NCBI RefSeq assembly: GCF_027596085.1
Contig: NW_026553801.1
Span: 1-64,000 of the forward strand
DNA length: 64,000 nt
Direction of reading: 5' to 3'
Source: Anoplopoma fimbria
Lineage: Eukaryota; Chordata; Actinopteri; Perciformes; Anoplopomatidae
Notes under the pieces: model-generated
Told to the model about the DNA's origin: nothing
What the model saw: only the letters and a program-made list of their open reading frames with translations
The model's database searches: none
Position numbers and translations under genes: made by a program
Shown here: piece after piece, positions 60,275 to 64,000 of the stretch
Position numbering within the stretch: the stretch's first letter is position 1
How the letters are laid out: each line of letters begins with the position of its first letter

Positions 60275-61056
60275 TATAAATAGGCACAGAAATAGAAAAA
60301 AAAAATAAAAAAAAATATTTAATCGACAATTTACTAATATCTTTCTTAGGGTTGATATTTATAAGGGTATTTTATTATTATCCAATATTTTATTATTATC
60401 CCAAAAAAATTATTTGCTAAGGGTATTTTATTATTAACCAATATTTTATTATTATCCAAATTTCTTTCTTTTCTAAGGGTATTTTATTATTATCCAATAT
60501 TTTATTATTATCCAAATGTTTTTCTTATCTAAGGGTATTTTATTATTATCCAATATTTTATTATTATCCAATTTTTATTATCCAAAAAATTTTTTTTTTT
60601 TTTAAGGGTATTTTATTATTATCCAATATTTTATTATTATCCAAATTATTTTTCTTTTCTAAGGGTATTTTATTATTATCCAATATTTTATTATTATCCA
60701 ATTTTTTTATTTTTTAAGGGTATTTTATTATTATCCAATATTTTATTATTATCCAATATTTTATTATTATCCAATATTATGTTATTATTTTATATATTTA
60801 AGGTTATTTTATTATTATCCAATATTTTATTATTATCCAATAATTCTTCTCCTAGTACCCGCCTCCCTAATTCAAGTGTCGGTGTACGCTGTCTGACATA
60901 ACAAAGCGAACCCCTGTGAACGTCACCCCTCAAAGACGTCATCCAATCAACAGGTTGTTCTCCCTCTGGATTGACGTGTACACGGTGCAATAGAAAAGCT
61001 GCATCTCATGTGGGCGTACACCGCCACAGCCAATCACGACAAAAAGGGGGCGGGGC
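60275..61056. repeat. Tandem unit 1: AT minisatellite plus promoter-like segment
   Basis: Begins TATAAATAGGCACAGAAATA and contains ATTTAATCGACAATTTACTA. Then come about 490 bp of TTTTATTATTATCCAATA repeats punctuated by TCTAAGGGTA. It ends with a 215-bp GC-balanced block (60839-61056) with ACGTCACCC, GACGTCATCC, GCCAATCACG and GGGCGGGGCT. Confidence 0.9.
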
Positions 61057-62148
61057 TATAAATAGGTACAGAAATAGTTAATTTAAAAATATAGAAAAAA
61101 AATAAATAATAAAATGTTTTTATTTAATCGACAATTTACTAATATTTTTCTTAGGGTTAAGTTTTATAACTTTTATTTTCATATTTATAATGGTATTTTA
61201 TTATTATCCAATATTTTATTATTATCCACATTTTTTTTTCTAAGGGTATTTTATTATTAACCAATATTTTATTATTATCCCCAAAAATTATTTTCTAAGG
61301 GTATTTTATTATTATCCAATATTTTATTATTATCCAGTATTTTATTATTATCCATATTTTTTTCATCTAAGGGTATTTTATTATTATTACCCAATATTTT
61401 TTATTATCCAAATTTTTTTTTTTCTAAGGGTATTTTATTATTATCCAATATTTTATTATCCAATATTATGTTATTATCCCATTTTTTTTTTCTTTTCTAA
61501 GGGTATTTTATTATTAATCCAATATTTTATTATTATCCAATATTTTTTATTATCCAGTTTTTTAATATTTTATTATTTTCCAAGGTATTTTATTTTATTA
61601 TTATTACCAATATTTTATTATTATCCAACATTTTTTTTTCTAAGGGTATTTTTTTATTATTATCCAATATTTTATTATTATCCCAATTTTATTTTTTTTT
61701 AAGGGTATTTTATTATTATCCAATATTCTATTATTAACCAATATTTTATTATTATCCAATTTTTTTTTTTCTAAGGGTATTTTATTATTATATTTTATTA
61801 TTATTATTTTATTATTATCCAGTATTTTATTATTATCCAATATTTTTTATTATCTAAGGGTATTTTATTATTAACCAATATTTTATTATTATCCAATATT
61901 TTATTATTAACCAATATTTTATTATTATCCAATAATTCTTCTCCTAGTACCCGCCTCCCTAATTCAAGTGTCGGTGTACGCTGTCTGACATAACAAAGCG
62001 AACCCCTGTGAACGTCACCCCTCAAAGACGTCATCCAATCAACAGGTTGCTCTCCCTCTGGATTGACGTGTACACGGTGCAATAGAAAAGCTGCATCTCA
62101 TGTGGGCGTACACCGCCACAGCCAATCACGACAAAAAGGGGCGGGGCT
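61057..62148. repeat. Tandem unit 2: AT minisatellite plus promoter
   Basis: Same order as unit 1 with a longer minisatellite (about 61190-61929) and a near-identical 215-bp promoter block (61930-62148). Unit 2 directly adjoins the presumed first exon at 62149. Confidence 0.9.
61930..62148 (+). promoter_or_regulatory. CpG-rich promoter (candidate fryl)
   Basis: CRE-like GACGTCATCC and TTGACGTG, a CCAAT box in GCCACAGCCAATCACG, and a GGGCGGGG GC box at the downstream edge. TATA-less. Candidate promoter for the plus-strand exon that follows. An upstream copy sits at 60839-61056. Confidence 0.6.
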
Positions 62149-62325
62149 ACCAGGCTTCCGTCTGCTGTGACAGTGGAGCTCTCCCAGCAGCGACAGAAAG
62201 ATCTCACCAGTACGCAGAACCCTCCCAGTGGAGGAGAACCAGGAGAACCAGGACGTCCAGGCTTGTTCTGCAACATGAGGAGAACGTGTGCAACATAAAC
62301 ACGAGAGGGGAACAACCAGGAAGTC
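62149..62325 (+). other. Candidate non-coding first exon, predicted fryl
   Basis: GC-richer segment ending GGAAGTC with a GTGAGT donor at 62326. It has an upstream ATG (ATGAGGAGAACG) that stops after seven codons, as in a 5' UTR. Downstream DNA looks like intron. Human order places FRYL, in this orientation, beyond OCIAD genes. The identity is inferred from synteny alone, and the coding exons would lie outside the window. Confidence 0.45.
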
Positions 62326-62389
62326 GTGAGTATCTTCATCTGTACGTAAACATCGCTGCGTTACGTAATCAGCGTAAGCTTGCGTCAAA

Positions 62390-62640
62390 TGCTAGCTAGC
62401 GTTAGCTTCTGCTAGCATGCTAACAGAAGGGAGCATAGCTACCGTGCATGCTAACCCCGCCAGCACAGCTCACACCCCGGCTGTCAGCTGCTTGTGACGC
62501 CGCCAGACAGCTAGCCGAGCTGTTAGCATTGCTAGCATTGACTGTAAGGCTGCTGGGCTAACTCAAGCTAGCATGCTAGCTAGCTAGCCTGCAGTATCAG
62601 CACCAGGCTAGCTGCCAGCTAACAGCTACCATGATGGACG
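62390..62640. repeat. GCTAGC/GTTAGC motif cluster
   Basis: Some ten or more GCTAGC, GCTAAC or GTTAGC hexamers in 250 bp, including TAGCATGCTAGCTAGCTAGC near 62565. It lies at the start of the presumed first intron. CpG content remains fairly high. Confidence 0.85.
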
Positions 62641-63247
62641 TTATCTCCACTTTTCTGCAGACTGTGTAGTGGCATTAACACTACAACACATCAGCACAAC
62701 ACACACTCCTCTCCCACTCTCTGCTGGTGTGTTTATGTCTGTTTATCTGACACAAAACAGGGGGAATAAAGAACACACATCTTTTGAAATACAGTGTTTT
62801 TGAAGCCATAACATGCACAAAAGCATGGTGTGTGTGTGAGAGAGTGTGTGAGTGTGTGAGCTGTCCAGTCTTGCATCTAACTCACATTCCTTCCTTCTTG
62901 TTTCTGAGTGCGTCTGACACACAATGAAGCATCTGTTGGTCCTCTGCAGAGACACACTGGGACGCAGACTGGGAGGAATCTGGTCCGTCTGCATGTGGAG
63001 GTGGCCGAGCTGTTTCAGACCAGAGCCACAGCGACGGGAGTCATTTCGTGTGGTCCCACTTTGCGGCTGGACTATGAGAACTCTGTTGTGCATGTTTGCA
63101 TTTTTAAGAAGTGAGTTTTATAAGATGCACACTGGAGGAGCAAACATACTTGTACACAAGTCTTTGCAATGCTGCGATCTCCCCGGCCCACTAGATCATT
63201 GCTCTCTGCAACTGGTTTATCCTCCTTTCGTCATCCCCGCAGGATAA
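62641..63247. other. Presumed first intron, no feature seen
   Basis: Contains a GT-rich stretch near 62830-62860. Open frames on both strands are unrecognised. Confidence 0.5.
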
Positions 63248-63485
63248 ACATTACATTACAGTCATTTTATCCAAAGCGACTTACAATCAGTAGTATATTA
63301 CATATCATTCACCCATTCACACACTGATGACAGGCTACCATCAAGGTGCCACCATCAGACTCTAACTAACATTCATCATCCAGTCCACACCGATGGCAAG
63401 CCTTCAGGAGCAACTTGGGGTTAAGTGTCTTGCCCAAGGACACATTGGAGAACTACCTTGCTCTCCACTACGCCACAGCTGCCCC
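63248..63485. repeat. Common teleost repeat (long copy)
   Basis: Contains TTATCCAAAGCGACTTACAA, CATTCACACACTGATGACAG and GGTTAAGTGTCTTGCCCAAG, ending CTACGCCACAGCTGCCCC. The family matches the short piece at 21893-21968. Confidence 0.75.
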
Positions 63486-64000
63486 TAAACCTCTGATGGC
63501 AGTGATGCGTGGAGTGTTTTCTGAACTAGAGGGAATCTTCTCCTCCCCCCCTCCTTGATTGCAGATAGCTATCTCTTTGTGATTTATCTGGAAGCATAAT
63601 TCCAGTGAATTAGTGAGTTTGGTTTAATCTGGTAAGACATTAATGGCATTGAAGAGCATGGGGGGGGATGAAAACCCCCACGCTGTGTGAAACGTCCCCC
63701 AGTGGCCCCTCACTAAGCTCCCCCCCCACCCCGCAAGGATTAACTGTTAACTCAGCATTTCAGTGGTGACTACAGAAATATTGCGTAACACGAAAACAAC
63801 TCGATTTCTTTATTTGTGTTTTTCTTTCAACATCTAATTTGATGTTTTTTAAGTCTTCTGATATGTTTGGACTCTGCAGCAGTGATCAATTGAAGCCGTT
63901 TTTTGGTGTCATACTACCAACGGTATTGCTAGCCTATACATTGGTCCTACTGACGTATAAATTGTCCTTTTCTTAAAGGGCTTAAAACTTGCAGAAATAT
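63486..64000. other. Presumed intron, no feature seen
   Basis: Unique sequence with short G and C runs (GGGGGGGG near 63661, CCCCCCCACCCC near 63721). No exon recognised. Confidence 0.5.

Noticed and set aside
61640..62082. Minus-strand frames rich in DNNKI
   Set aside because: Translation of the AT minisatellite, not a protein gene.

Overview
The window is nuclear DNA of a teleost fish. Every gene is spliced with GT/AG introns, the proteins match vertebrate families, and the non-coding DNA is full of fish-type dispersed repeats. These include Tc1-like MITEs, L2-like LINE tails, TTAA-flanked MITEs, a Gypsy fragment and many minisatellites. I assign genes from remembered vertebrate protein families and from exon/phase reconstruction by eye. 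No database search was run.

Layout: 1-1698 holds a rearranged Gypsy retrotransposon fragment between long direct repeats. 1.7-14.1 kb has no gene I can support, only repeats. 14.3-22.7 kb (minus strand) is spata18 (mitochondria-eating protein, 12 coding exons), with a one-base frameshift in exon 7. 25.07-30.26 kb (plus) is sgcb (beta-sarcoglycan, 6 exons). 32.5-44.9 kb (plus) is an lrrc66-like gene: an LRR/Ig/single-pass membrane protein with a very large, internally repeated Ser/Asp/Glu-rich cytoplasmic tail and one frameshift near its end. 47.4-52.3 kb (minus) is dcun1d4 (cullin neddylation co-factor, 11 coding exons). 55.1-58.6 kb (plus) is an OCIA-domain gene (ociad2-like, 6 coding exons). 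At 62.15 kb a CpG-rich promoter and non-coding first exon begin a further plus-strand gene. The gene order resembles human 4p11-q12 read backwards (SPATA18, SGCB, LRRC66, DCUN1D4, OCIAD2, FRYL), so fryl is the predicted owner of that exon.

The genes are a conserved neighbourhood rather than a pathway. spata18 and sgcb are head-to-head 2.3 kb apart. lrrc66 and dcun1d4 converge, with poly(A) signals only about 115 bp apart. dcun1d4 and the OCIA gene diverge.

The most interesting structures are: (1) the higher-order repeat (about 610 bp, three sub-modules) and a 153-bp triplication inside the lrrc66 coding exon; (2) a tandem duplication of promoter plus AT-rich minisatellite just upstream of the 62.15 kb gene; (3) about 400-bp inverted repeats in the OCIA gene introns that flank exons 3-4; (4) BED-finger and Myb/SANT-type transposon relics in and beside spata18; (5) the two frameshifts, which could be assembly errors or real lesions.
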